This document shows, one piece after another, positions 1 through 10,000 of a stretch of 21,765 nt of DNA. The position numbers and the translations under genes are program-made. The stretch comes from Cytophagales bacterium. Lineage in GTDB: Bacteria; Bacteroidota; Bacteroidia; Cytophagales; Cyclobacteriaceae. Within the stretch, counting starts at the first letter, position 1. Every line of letters starts with the position of its first letter. Under the pieces are notes generated by a model. It did not search any database, had not been told where the DNA came from, and was given only the letters and a program-made list of their open reading frames with translations. The stretch is from the NCBI GenBank assembly GCA_027317105.1, contig DAHVFH010000182.1, positions 1-21,765 of the forward strand. Direction: 5' to 3'.

Positions 1-25
1 AATGGGTCAACCGATCTCGATACAT
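1..25 (-). CDS. Possible first codons of the IS transposase gene (istA-like), cut by window edge
   Basis: On the minus strand an ATG at 25-23 opens a frame (MYRDRLTH...) that runs off the window. A purine-rich stretch, GAAGGGATAAA, stands directly in front of it. It begins 20 bp inside the innermost terminal repeat, which is where istA normally starts in IS21-like elements. Only eight codons are visible, so the product cannot be recognised and the call is positional. Confidence 0.25.
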
Positions 26-40
26 TTTATCCCTTCAAAT

Positions 41-3000
41 CTAGTGGTCAGTTTGCTGCGGAAAACGGTGGTCAGCTTCCCGCGGAATCAGGTGGTCAAT
101 TTGCAACGGAAAAGAGTGGTCACTTTGTGCGGAATCTCCACTATACTCTCCGTACAAACGGGTTTCTTTTTCTTTGAGCACACGGAAGGTTTCTCCTGGA
201 AAATCTGGACCGTAGACATCTTGTGGGTCTAAGATGTAGCGAAGTTCTTCTGTTGTGAGGCCGTAGAGTTTGGCGTAGATGGCATCGAGTTCTGCTTTTA
301 GTACAGCTCTTCGGTTTTCATCCCATTTAAATGGAGGGAAAGGACATCCTTCAATAGAGTCTGGTTCGGTTCCATGATCATCACTCCAGGTTGGTGGGTT
401 CCATTCGTGGCCACCAGTAACAGTTTTATTTTCCTGCCATTGACTTGCGATTGCGTCTTGTAACTCTGAGTCAGCATCCTTCCAAACATCGTCTGCAAAT
501 GGCTTAATATCCCAACCTGTAAATAGTAATTCCAGCACCTTTGCTGTTATTTTACTTTTGTTTCCTTCAGAATATTTTTCTTTTATGATTATAGGAAGCT
601 GCTTAATAACAAAGAAATTTAAGTTGGAGCCGCCTAGTTTTTGTCTCAAAACATAGTCAAAGACTATTGAGGTCAAATTACCTATCAAAAGTGATGGAGC
701 TGCGAAATTTCCTTTCCTTGGGAAGATTAAGGTTAGAGAATTTCCAGCCGCGACAAAAGGCATAACCGAAAAAATACCCGTTCTATAATCTGTAAGTCCG
801 CGGCAAACATTTCTAAATCCCAATAGCCACCTGTGATTTGTTCTTTCACCAAAGGCCTTAATAACTTCCTTTTCTTCAACCCAATATCGTGTCCTCACAT
901 TATAATCTGCTGTACTCAAATCCTCATAACTTGAGTGAATTGGCTGTGCTTTAGTGTTAAATCTTACCTCTTTAGGAACACCAGCAAATGTTGCATACCG
1001 ATGATTTAATAAGTTTATATTCTTGGATTCAATGACTGGAAAGTAGAGAATCTCCCCAGCTTTGAAGTAGTTCCTTGAGTCCAACCCAAGATTCTTTTTA
1101 ATCAAATCCTCCTCGTTCTTAAAAAGGTGATGAGCCCTTGTCATGTTAAACCCCTCGCAATACAAATCGATATCCCATGGATTTGTCAATACCGATTCCT
1201 TTTCATCCTCCCTTATAAGTATTTGACTTGTGGAATAGATCCGTTTTACAATGTCTAAATCCTTCTGGTTATTGAACACTGGACAAGTGTTGGTGTTTGG
1301 GTTTAAAAGCAGGAAATCATTTTTTGATAAACTATAAATTAGATTTGAGTTGTGCAGTTGTTCAGTTGCTGTTAATCCAAAGGATAGTTTAACATTTTCA
1401 TCTTTCTTTCCTTTGTTAAATGTTAGCAATGAAAATCTAAGATTTCTTTCTGCGTCAAAGAATAGTCTTTTGTTTTCAAAATCAAAGATGCTCTCCAGGA
1501 TATTCTCTTTGATACAAAATTGGAATAATGTTTTAGTAGTATCATCTGTAGAGAAACCTGAAGGCACGATTAGGCCACCTTTACCGTTATTTCTTATCCT
1601 TGATAAGACCAAGTTTACAAAAAGTGAATAAGTGTTTAGGTTTCCTTTTGCAGTTAAATCGAAACTGCCTGAAATTTTTATAAACTTACTAGTATGTTCA
1701 ATATCTGATTTATATTCCTCCCATTCCCCAAATAGTTTAGGGTTGCTATCTAATAAATTTTCAATTTGAACTTTCCGGTTTTTTCCCTTTGCCGATGATA
1801 TCGAATACTCTTTACCAGTAAAAAAACTCTTTTCTTCAGGTTGGATTTTTTCCCAAGGCGGATTACCCAGCATTACATCAAATCCTCCTTGTTCAAATAC
1901 ATCTGGAAATTCCAATGGCCAGTGAAAGAATTTATGTTTTGTTGCCAGATTAGTTGCATCGCCAACTAAACGACCATACTGTGTAGGCGCTAAGAAGTAC
2001 TGTGCTAATCTTTCAGAACTTGGGTTAGTGGGGTCTTCGAGATCGGTATAAGTCTTAAAGAAAGCGGCCGTCCAAATGTGACAAGCTTTTTCCTCATGAT
2101 GAACGGAGCTGCGTACTTTACCAAAGCGTTTTTTTACTTCCATTACTGCCTCTACTGTATCCTGCTCAATGGATTCCATTTCGGCATAGGTAGTATTGAG
2201 TGTTTCCTTATCGCGTTTTATCTGCTGACCTTGAGCGGAGAATAAATCAATCTGTTTAGTCTTACGGTAATGAGCATTCCGTTTTTTCAACTCTTTGTTA
2301 ACCTCCTTGTCATCTCCTGTTACAGACGCAAAAGCTTCATCAGGGATTGGTTCCTCCAATACTTTCAAATCTGTTACACCTACTAAGCTGTTACCATTTC
2401 GGATTTTGTGATCTAAAAAGCTAAGCGGCTTGCCACTGTTGTGACCTTCGAGCCATAAAGCAAGCTTGCAAAGCTCTACGGCATCAGGATTCATGTCTAC
2501 ACCGTATACACAATGCTGTATTACTTCGCGCAAACATTTTCTGTAAACAGAAGGCGCAGGATTTTCTTCACCGCTTTGCACGCGTGCCAGGTACCAAGCA
2601 ATTGTGCGGCCTGCGGCCAAGAGCATGTGGCCACTACCGGCTGCGGCATCACAAACTTTTAGTTTCAGTAAGGCTTTGGCTTGAGTATCCTTATTGCCAC
2701 TGTTTTCTTTCAGTCGCTCTTCAATTACCGGAATCAGAGCAGATTTAATAAGCTCGTTTACTAATTCAGGGCGGGTATAATAAGAGCCTGTAGTTTTACG
2801 CTCTGTTCCTTCATGGAAAGTGAAAACGATATTTGCCTGGTTGGCCGCCTCTATGTTTTCAATTACCGGATGCAGTTCTAATAATCCTTCGTAGACAGAA
2901 CCCAGTTCTTCGACATCAAGTGATCGGTAGTTGATGGGCACCAGATTTTTGTTTTCATCGGTAAACTCGTTGAGGTTACGTACACATTCCAACAAGAGTT

Positions 3001-4192
3001 TATTATTGATCAGACTGTTCTGTAAATCAGCAATAGCATTGTAGCTAAACAAATCACCATCCAAGGGTTGAATGCCTAACTTCTTTCCGTTACCAGCGGC
3101 TTCAAAAAGCAGAAACGTATTTGTCAATCCCAGCCATAAGTCAGTAAACTGTGCTTCGAATAAATAGCGATTCTCTGAGAGGCTACGCAAGCGGCCAATA
3201 CTGTAGTACTGCCAGTAAATTAATTTATGCTTCAGGGTTTCTATTCTATCGTCTTCCGGGTCATAGACCAAATCCCTTTCTTCTGTAACCATCAAAAACA
3301 AAAAGCGATAGATAATGCGTAAGAGTTGGCGGTAGTAGTCTTTAGGTGACAAAGCACCAGATTGAACTTTTTCTCGCAGCGCGGTATTGTTCTCGTGTTG
3401 TAAAAAACCATTACCCAAGGCAAGCAATGATTCTTTTACTGCCATGCTCAAGCCATCGCGGATACGGTTACCCGTTTCAATGCTATCGAGATAATACTTT
3501 TCAAGCAGGCATTGATCAGCTTCTGCGATGGTTCGCGGAAAGCGAGAGGCATGAAGCAAACGGTACAGCAAAACAAATTCGCTGTACTTGTCTTCATCCA
3601 TCATGCGCTTGATGTCAAACTCTACATAGGTTAGTTTGATCAAGCGGCCACTGTCGCGGATCAAGCGCAGGAATAAACCGTTGGTAGCAATACCATAAAT
3701 ATTCTCTGTCACATTCAGGTACTCTTGCATTGTACCATGCGGAGAATATTTGGAAGTGCCACCACTGCTTTTTATGTCAAGTGTGTTTTTTTCAGGATGT
3801 GTTGGATCATTGAACCCAACAATATGAATGGGAAGGCCGCCCAGATTTTCAGCCGTATGGCTGATCCGATATTCCTGATTGTTGTCTCCTTTTAAGGATG
3901 TTTTTTCGTCCTGCAATTCAAACCCTAGCGAGGATAAGAAATTCTTCATCCACTTGCGGCTTAAGGTTGTGCCGTATGGATCACTCGAAGCAAGGGTTTG
4001 ATTACGGTCGCTAAAGTGTTTCCAGTCAAGTTTTACTCTGCTCCACGCATATTCAATTTCACCGCGAAGATTGGAGCCAGGCTCTAACCAGAAATCAGTA
4101 GCTATTTGACCTTGTGCTTCTGCCTTCTCTACCTTTTGCAGAATTTCTTCCGAGATCAGATTGCCTTGTATGTTGATACAGGTGTACTTCAT
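41..4192 (-). CDS. Eco57I/PglX-like class I N6-adenine DNA methyltransferase of a DISARM-like operon; 3' end replaced by IS sequence
   Basis: The 1383-residue protein has the SAM-binding motif DAAAGSG at 515-521, the catalytic NPPW motif at 777-780 (preceded by G776) and the TGSYYT signature at about 468-473 common in BREX PglX and type IIG-like enzymes. Residues after about 880 look like a target-recognition region. The inferred role is self-DNA N6-adenine methylation within the defence system, comparable to DISARM drmMI. It is the last gene of a three-gene operon, 6 bp after the SNF2 gene. The native frame ends at codon 1350 plus two bases. Codon 1351 straddles the IS junction at 140/141, and residues 1352-1383 are encoded by IS terminal repeats, recognisable as recurring DH tripeptides. 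Relatives as I remember them end in a short basic tail after the YGEY segment, so roughly a dozen native residues may be lost. The catalytic core is intact, and activity is uncertain. Confidence 0.9.
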   Translation of the reverse strand: MKYTCINIQGNLISEEILQKVEKAEAQGQIATDFWLEPGSNLRGEIEYAWSRVKLDWKHFSDRNQTLASSDPYGTTLSRKWMKNFLSSLGFELQDEKTSLKGDNNQEYRISHTAENLGGLPIHIVGFNDPTHPEKNTLDIKSSGGTSKYSPHGTMQEYLNVTENIYGIATNGLFLRLIRDSGRLIKLTYVEFDIKRMMDEDKYSEFVLLYRLLHASRFPRTIAEADQCLLEKYYLDSIETGNRIRDGLSMAVKESLLALGNGFLQHENNTALREKVQSGALSPKDYYRQLLRIIYRFLFLMVTEERDLVYDPEDDRIETLKHKLIYWQYYSIGRLRSLSENRYLFEAQFTDLWLGLTNTFLLFEAAGNGKKLGIQPLDGDLFSYNAIADLQNSLINNKLLLECVRNLNEFTDENKNLVPINYRSLDVEELGSVYEGLLELHPVIENIEAANQANIVFTFHEGTERKTTGSYYTRPELVNELIKSALIPVIEERLKENSGNKDTQAKALLKLKVCDAAAGSGHMLLAAGRTIAWYLARVQSGEENPAPSVYRKCLREVIQHCVYGVDMNPDAVELCKLALWLEGHNSGKPLSFLDHKIRNGNSLVGVTDLKVLEEPIPDEAFASVTGDDKEVNKELKKRNAHYRKTKQIDLFSAQGQQIKRDKETLNTTYAEMESIEQDTVEAVMEVKKRFGKVRSSVHHEEKACHIWTAAFFKTYTDLEDPTNPSSERLAQYFLAPTQYGRLVGDATNLATKHKFFHWPLEFPDVFEQGGFDVMLGNPPWEKIQPEEKSFFTGKEYSISSAKGKNRKVQIENLLDSNPKLFGEWEEYKSDIEHTSKFIKISGSFDLTAKGNLNTYSLFVNLVLSRIRNNGKGGLIVPSGFSTDDTTKTLFQFCIKENILESIFDFENKRLFFDAERNLRFSLLTFNKGKKDENVKLSFGLTATEQLHNSNLIYSLSKNDFLLLNPNTNTCPVFNNQKDLDIVKRIYSTSQILIREDEKESVLTNPWDIDLYCEGFNMTRAHHLFKNEEDLIKKNLGLDSRNYFKAGEILYFPVIESKNINLLNHRYATFAGVPKEVRFNTKAQPIHSSYEDLSTADYNVRTRYWVEEKEVIKAFGERTNHRWLLGFRNVCRGLTDYRTGIFSVMPFVAAGNSLTLIFPRKGNFAAPSLLIGNLTSIVFDYVLRQKLGGSNLNFFVIKQLPIIIKEKYSEGNKSKITAKVLELLFTGWDIKPFADDVWKDADSELQDAIASQWQENKTVTGGHEWNPPTWSDDHGTEPDSIEGCPFPPFKWDENRRAVLKAELDAIYAKLYGLTTEELRYILDPQDVYGPDFPGETFRVLKEKETRLYGEYSGDSAQSDHSFPLQIDHLIPREADHRFPQQTDH
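45..140. repeat. Four tandem 24-bp degenerate repeats (TGGTCA...CGGAA), IS end binding sites
   Basis: The units are 45-68, 69-92, 93-116 and 117-140, with exact 24-bp spacing. Each opens with TGGTCA and carries CGGAA or ACGGAA about 16 bp later, while the bases between vary. Period and position at the IS terminus suggest transposase binding sites. The repeats are adjacent with no spacers, so this is not a CRISPR array. Confidence 0.8.
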
Positions 4193-4198
4193 TTGCTA

Positions 4199-7042
4199 CT
4201 ACTTTACCTCGGGTAATAAAATATACAAGCCAAGAACATCCATGGGCAATACTGGCTCTACTACCTTGTATTTAATACCTCCTACTAAATTCCTTACTTT
4301 GGTATGCATAAGCACTAAGTGGTTTGCACGCTCCAAGGCTACTACATCTGTTTGTGCTCTGAACTTACTCTCATCTTTTACCCACTCCATTTCGTCTGTC
4401 AGCCAATGCGCTTGCTCTGGTTGTTCCATATTTTGAGTGGACCTGACACTCATTAATAAATCCATGGCAGCTTCTTTCGTAATGATCTGTTTTTGTTTCA
4501 ATTCACCTTCATATCCCCACAGCCACATTTCCTCAGCCACTACTTCTTTGTTGCTTGGTTGTTCGGCAATCACATTACGCACGCGCAATTGAAAGAGTAC
4601 TGTCCTTTGCTTTACTGCATTGGTGCGAAGAACGGAAGCTCTTGCTGCGCCATTACTTGCGCCTTGCAAAGCGTTATTAATTACAAACTGAGATAAGTGT
4701 TCTGTAAAGGGGTGGTTTCGCCCAATGTATTTGTAGCCCAATGGTGTTGGTGATTGAAAAGAAATCTGGATATCGTTTTTATCGGTTAGTAATTCACGCA
4801 ACCGCTGAGGAACGTTGGTTGCATATATTTTGTAGCCAAGTTTCTTTTCTTCCACCTGCACGCCCATGAAGCGCAACGAGTCTATGATAAACTGCTCCAC
4901 TGTTTTAACATCACCAATGGCTTCATCTACTTCTTTCAAGTCATCATTTATCTCATTTGCCTTGATGGCATTTTGCGCAAAGATGCTTCTAGATGTTTTC
5001 TCCCTTCGCTCAGCATCTTCAAACGCCTTTGCAATTCGGTTTTTTTCTGCTTCAATCTCAGCGGCCTCAAATATGGAGAGTTGTCGGGTGATTTGTTTCA
5101 CCACTACAGTTGGCTTTAACAAGATGGCTTTTGTAACGGCCTCCATGACCGAAGCGCTGTTTTCAGGGAAAGGAACTGAAATGCCAATGGACTTTCTTAT
5201 TTCTCTTGCCTTGCGAAGTAGTACTTCTAACACTACACCATCAATTGGGTTATTGCTTCCGTAGAGCAATGCCACTTCAACAGAATCCGATTGCTGGCCA
5301 AAGCGATCAATTCGGCCTTCTCTTTGTTCTAAGCGATTTGGATTCCAGGGAAGATCATAGTGAAGCAATGCATTAAAACCTTCTTGTAGATTGATACCTT
5401 CACTCAAACAATCTGTAGCAATGAGCAAACGCCTTTCGGACTTATTCATTACTTGAATTTTCTCTCTTCTTAGTTCGTCATTTAATTCACTTGTTACAAC
5501 TTCAATGTGAAGACTCTTGTAATTTTTTCCCTTCAATGCTTCCTTGAAGATGTCGCCCAGATAATTAGCGGTCTGGATATAGCGGCAGAATATGATCGGG
5601 TTGTATCCTCTGTCAATAAATGTTTTAATCTGGGCTAAGGCCTCTTTCGCTTTTTGGTCATGCTGGATACCCATCAAGGCCTCCATCTTTTTTGCGTAGC
5701 CTAAGAGACGCTTTGATTCTGAATCATTTGCAATGCCTGATCCTGATAGGGGTAGATTATCTTCTACTGAATAATCGCCATCCATCACTCTTTCGCGGCC
5801 AGCTTCGTCTGCGCTTATTTCATCTTCTTCATCTGACAGTTTCTTCTTTTGTGCCTTTTTAAGAAGCATTGAAATACCAGCAGCAGGACTGCTCATAATA
5901 CCTCGAAGAAGAGCAAGCGCATCCCAATAATTATAGCGTTGCTTTTTCCCATTATCGGCATGTAAGGCCACTAACTCTCTTGCGTAGGCTAGTACTTCAT
6001 TAAAGAGTTCTGCATACTTTTCTCCTATCTCGTAATCCTTGTCAATAGAGTTACGCTCCGGAAACTTTGTTTCCTCATCCAACCATTTTAATACGTCCGC
6101 CCTGCGCCTTTGCACAAAGTGATCTGAAATCTCTTTGCGTTCCTGCTCTGTGGAGGTAACAATGTCAATCTTTTCAAATTTAGGATTCAATAGACCAAGT
6201 AATGATTGAAACTCTGCTTGTTTACCACTGTGTGGTGTAGCAGTCAGTAATACTAAATGCTGGCTCGGATTTTTTGCTAAATCATTCAATAAATGATATC
6301 GGAGTTGTTGTGAGTTATTTGCACCGGCTGGTTTAGCGCATGTGTGTGCCTCGTCCACAATAATAAGCTCCGGGCAGTGATCAATAAAGACCTGTCTCTT
6401 ACTTCCTGATTTTATGTAGTCGATTGATATGATTTGAAAAGGAAAAGCGCGGAAGATATTTTCATAGCTTCTAATTTGACGTTCTAAGGATGTGGCTGTT
6501 CCGGTACGAATAATCACTGCCTCGATACCAAACTTGCTTTTCAATTCATCCTGCCACTGATCGCATAAGTGAGGCAAACAGACAATTGCAAAACGACTAA
6601 TCTCCTTGCGTTCGTAAAGCTCCTTCGCTATTAGGAGCGCTTCGATTGTTTTACCAACCCCCACATCATCGGCAATCAGCAAGCGCGTAACTTCTTTTTT
6701 CAATGCCATGATTAATGGCACCATCTGATAAGACCTTGGACGAAAAGACAGTTTACCTAAACACCGGAAAGGGCCAGCGGTGTTTCGAAAGGAAAGACGC
6801 GCAGCATTGTATAATAGTTTTGCAGAAGTGAAGTCTCCTAAGTTTTTCTCTGTTGGTTTACTAAAGTCGTATGTCTGAGGCTTGTCTGCTTCGTTGGCCA
6901 ATGGCTTAAAGATTCCTGTTATCTCATCATCGGTTCCACCTAGTGGTTTTACCAATAGGAGATTAGCATCTTCCGAAGGAAGCACTACCCAAGGTCTATT
7001 ACGAAGCGTGACTAAGCTGCCAGGTTTAAAATCAAATGTCAT
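4199..7042 (-). CDS. SNF2/SWI2-family helicase, DISARM DrmD-like
   Basis: The protein has 947 residues. The Walker A motif DVGVGKT has its lysine at 131, the DEAH box is at 230-233, a TATPHSGK segment (motif III region) follows near 270, and the C-terminal lobe carries QREGRIDRFGQQ (motif VI) at 573-584. These are the hallmarks of the HepA/RapA-like branch of SNF2 ATPases, and size and neighbours match DISARM class 1 DrmD. Such enzymes translocate on double-stranded DNA. Here the protein probably acts with the helicase upstream and the methyltransferase downstream. It begins 24 bp after the stop of the 1723-residue helicase gene and ends 6 bp before the methyltransferase gene, which indicates one transcript. 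The start context is A/T-rich without a clear Shine-Dalgarno, as is common in Bacteroidota. The C-terminal 350 residues are not assigned to a domain. Confidence 0.9.
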   Translation of the reverse strand: MTFDFKPGSLVTLRNRPWVVLPSEDANLLLVKPLGGTDDEITGIFKPLANEADKPQTYDFSKPTEKNLGDFTSAKLLYNAARLSFRNTAGPFRCLGKLSFRPRSYQMVPLIMALKKEVTRLLIADDVGVGKTIEALLIAKELYERKEISRFAIVCLPHLCDQWQDELKSKFGIEAVIIRTGTATSLERQIRSYENIFRAFPFQIISIDYIKSGSKRQVFIDHCPELIIVDEAHTCAKPAGANNSQQLRYHLLNDLAKNPSQHLVLLTATPHSGKQAEFQSLLGLLNPKFEKIDIVTSTEQERKEISDHFVQRRRADVLKWLDEETKFPERNSIDKDYEIGEKYAELFNEVLAYARELVALHADNGKKQRYNYWDALALLRGIMSSPAAGISMLLKKAQKKKLSDEEDEISADEAGRERVMDGDYSVEDNLPLSGSGIANDSESKRLLGYAKKMEALMGIQHDQKAKEALAQIKTFIDRGYNPIIFCRYIQTANYLGDIFKEALKGKNYKSLHIEVVTSELNDELRREKIQVMNKSERRLLIATDCLSEGINLQEGFNALLHYDLPWNPNRLEQREGRIDRFGQQSDSVEVALLYGSNNPIDGVVLEVLLRKAREIRKSIGISVPFPENSASVMEAVTKAILLKPTVVVKQITRQLSIFEAAEIEAEKNRIAKAFEDAERREKTSRSIFAQNAIKANEINDDLKEVDEAIGDVKTVEQFIIDSLRFMGVQVEEKKLGYKIYATNVPQRLRELLTDKNDIQISFQSPTPLGYKYIGRNHPFTEHLSQFVINNALQGASNGAARASVLRTNAVKQRTVLFQLRVRNVIAEQPSNKEVVAEEMWLWGYEGELKQKQIITKEAAMDLLMSVRSTQNMEQPEQAHWLTDEMEWVKDESKFRAQTDVVALERANHLVLMHTKVRNLVGGIKYKVVEPVLPMDVLGLYILLPEVK

Positions 7043-7066
7043 TTATTCAATATCAAGATCAACTAT

Positions 7067-10000
7067 TTATTTTTGCTTGGAAGATGAAACTACCTTGAAG
7101 ATGTCAGGTCTCTTTGCAGCAAAATCTTCCAGCGGGTCTTTGTAGTACCAGGATAACACTTGGTACCCCGCATTTTTCAACGCACTTCGTTTATCAAGAT
7201 CATCCTGCCTAATATTTTTATCATCATGCGGTGTGCCATCACAGAAAACATATACGTTAGGCTTGTAGTAGAAGTCAGGCCGAACAAACATCGCATCTAC
7301 TTTTGGCTGTGCTTCGTCTGGTAGCTTTAGTCCATTTTGGTGAAGAAACTTCAAGAACTTATCCTCTGTGCTGCTGTTTGGATCGCGCGCTGCTTGTAAA
7401 AATTGATATTGTTCATCGAAGCTGCTAAAAGACTTGTTGGTCAGTACCTCAACAGTTGATTCTTTTAGGTTTCGCAAAGCCTCACGTACCAGATTCCGGT
7501 CAATTTGCTGGTGGTAGAACTGATTGTAGTAGCTTAATAAATCGTCATACGTTGCTGGTAGTACCTCTCCTGCTTCCTCTACTCCATTTTTATGAAAGCA
7601 TACTTTGTATGCCTCGGTCATAATGGCTCTATAAAGCGAGGGGTTATCCATTATTTGAGACAAGACTCCCAGGCTTCCCTCTGCGGATTCGTAGATCAAG
7701 ATATTGGGAGCATCAGCTTCACCCATTATCGTTGCACCAATTTCGTTTGATTCGACTTGGAAGTAATTCTCAATGGCACGTTTGATGGCAAACATTAACG
7801 TAATAACACCATTGCCACCGCCCTCTAAGCCAAGCGACTTGATTGGTTGTATGTATAATGCATTGGCGGTGTCCGATGTAAAAAGCTTTACATCTTTAAT
7901 TTCATCCTTATCACCATTCTCTTCCTTCTGCCCTTTGTTTTGCCAGTAGCCTGTGTTGAGGTTAATAGTGAACCCGTATTCTTTTGATGCTCTCCATTTA
8001 AGATTTAGTTTAAAAATCCGACAGGTTGGCAAGTAATGGATGTGCAATAACTTTTCATTTGAAACACTTACAATACCTTCAATCGTGTTTTCAAAACCAC
8101 CATCAACAGCAAAGTAGGTTTGTATATCGTAGCCTTTCTTTGTTCGTTCTTCTTCCTGACATGTTATTCGTTGTAGTTCATACGCTCTTGTTTCCGCCAT
8201 TTCAATTAGCGTAGTGTGCACATGCTTATTCGTATCTAGTTGAAGCGTTTCATTGATGATTGGATCAACTTCGTAACCGTATTGCTTATCATAAAGAAAG
8301 TATCCGGTCTTCGGGCAAATTTTTCCATTCTCTAGTTTTAACTCAGCTTCCGTTAAAATCATACGGTCAACGCGATACTTGGCGCCATCATGATAAATCA
8401 CATTGCGGGGACCAAATTCATTTAACGCGATAAAACGAGGTCTTGAAATAAATTCGCCACCTGCATCTTCGCTTTCCATAAAAGAGCGAACGGGAAGCCT
8501 TGTGAAGTTATAACCCGGGAGGAAGCCTTCGGCAGCTAAATAGCGGTAAGGATAAAATTCGGATTGATCTTTGTTTTTGCCGGAAGCTTTTTTAGGATCG
8601 TTGGTTTCATTCAACAACAAGTCCCTTTGCCTCTCAGCTTGTCTTAAACTTTTATAAGCCTCTTTCTTTTTATCATGGTTGTCCGCATAGATTCTGTTTT
8701 CAATTATTAGCGTTGCGGATTTAATTTGATTTTGAGCTGCTCTGTAAAGCTTACGCCAGCGGTCTAAAGAACGGTCGAATGAACTTTCAAAATCATCTAT
8801 GTTTTGTCTAATCCATCCATCAGTAAACCATGAAGGTTTCCTTTTGGCTAGCTCATTTTTAAAATAATCATCCTCAATTACTTTCTTGTAATTCACTAGG
8901 ATAATCACCTTCTCTTCTTCGCTAATCTTTAAAGTGTCAATGATTTCCTGCTTTAGCAGAAGGGTGGCCAGATTACTTTTATCAATTAATTCGCCTAGAG
9001 AATTATTAAGAGAGCTTAAGGATCTTCTTGTTAGAATAGATGCATGTAAATGACTTAACAAAAGTTCCTGATTTATTAAATCAATTCGCGGTGCAGTAAC
9101 TGTACCGGCAACCATTTGTGTGGAGTGCTTGAAATAATGGCGGTCGTGTGCACTAAAATTGGAGCAATAGACTAATACTAATGCAGCTTGACCGCTACGA
9201 CCAGCCCGACCACTACGCTGTGCATAGTTTGCGGGTGATGGTGGGACATTTCTCATATGAACAATGGAGAGATCGGAGATGTCAATACCTAACTCCATTG
9301 TAGGTGAGCAAAACAAGGCACCAATCTTTCCGGCTCTAAATTCTTCTTCTCTTACCTTTCTTTTTTCATTATTGATTTGCCCTGTATGTTCTCGGCCTTC
9401 AATCGCTTTGATACTATGAAAGTTGGTTTGATAAAATCGCTGAAAGTATTTGTTTGGTTCCTGTTTTAAAGGTTTGTAGGAACGATTCTTTATTAAATCG
9501 GGTGTAAGTGTTTTTCCATCGCCTTTATGCCACAAAATATTATCAACTTTCAATTGATAAATATTTGCCGATTCATTCTCGGCTGTTTTTGCAGGCTTTT
9601 TTGAAAGCCAGCCAGCTTCATTCAAAAACTCAAGAAGTTTGTAAGTAAAATCGTTGTAAACCTGTTTGCCTTTAATATCAATTTTATGCTGTGCTGCCTT
9701 TTTTCTCAGGTACCGACCAAAGACACTAAGTGAACCCCCACTTTCAGTATACAGATTCAAGGCGCCACTTGAAAGTTTTTCAAGGCGAATATGTGAAGGC
9801 ACTTCCAGTTTTTCATTTTCGTCAAGCGTCCAGGGTGCTTTGAGTTTTTCTTTGATTTTTTTGGCGTTAGAAGAAATTACACCGGGCTCTAACATTGAAA
9901 AGCTTAGTGCATACGACTTGCGGAAAAAATCAAAAATCTGATGCAGGAATTCTTGCCTTTCATCCGGTGTCATTGCAAAAAGCAATTCATTTGGTTGCCA

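Larger units (their letters stand above)
1..140. mobile_element. Terminus of an IS21-family insertion sequence (element continues left of window)
   Basis: Positions 45-140 are four consecutive 24-bp units, each starting TGGTCA (45, 69, 93, 117) and containing a (C)GGAA core. The last unit ends exactly with CTCCA, so the terminal dinucleotide is CA at 139-140. Arrays of transposase-binding repeats just inside TG...CA ends are known for IS21-family elements. Right of 140 the sequence is normal methyltransferase coding DNA, so 140/141 is the insertion junction. The other IS end and the target duplication lie outside the window. The family assignment rests on the repeat architecture and remembered repeat sequence, not on a visible istA/istB. 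Confidence 0.7.

Noticed and set aside
45..140. Four 24-bp repeats as a CRISPR array
   Set aside because: The units are adjacent with no spacers, diverged from each other, and end in an IS terminus.
2..232. Plus-strand ORF of 76 codons over the IS terminus and end of the methyltransferase
   Set aside because: It reads the 24-bp repeats and the antisense of a clear coding region; the repeated VVS/VVN pattern comes from the repeats.
4866..5264. 132-codon plus-strand ORF opposite the SNF2 gene, and similar antisense ORFs (for example 11313-11651)
   Set aside because: They are antisense to strongly conserved domains, without own start signals or recognisable domains.
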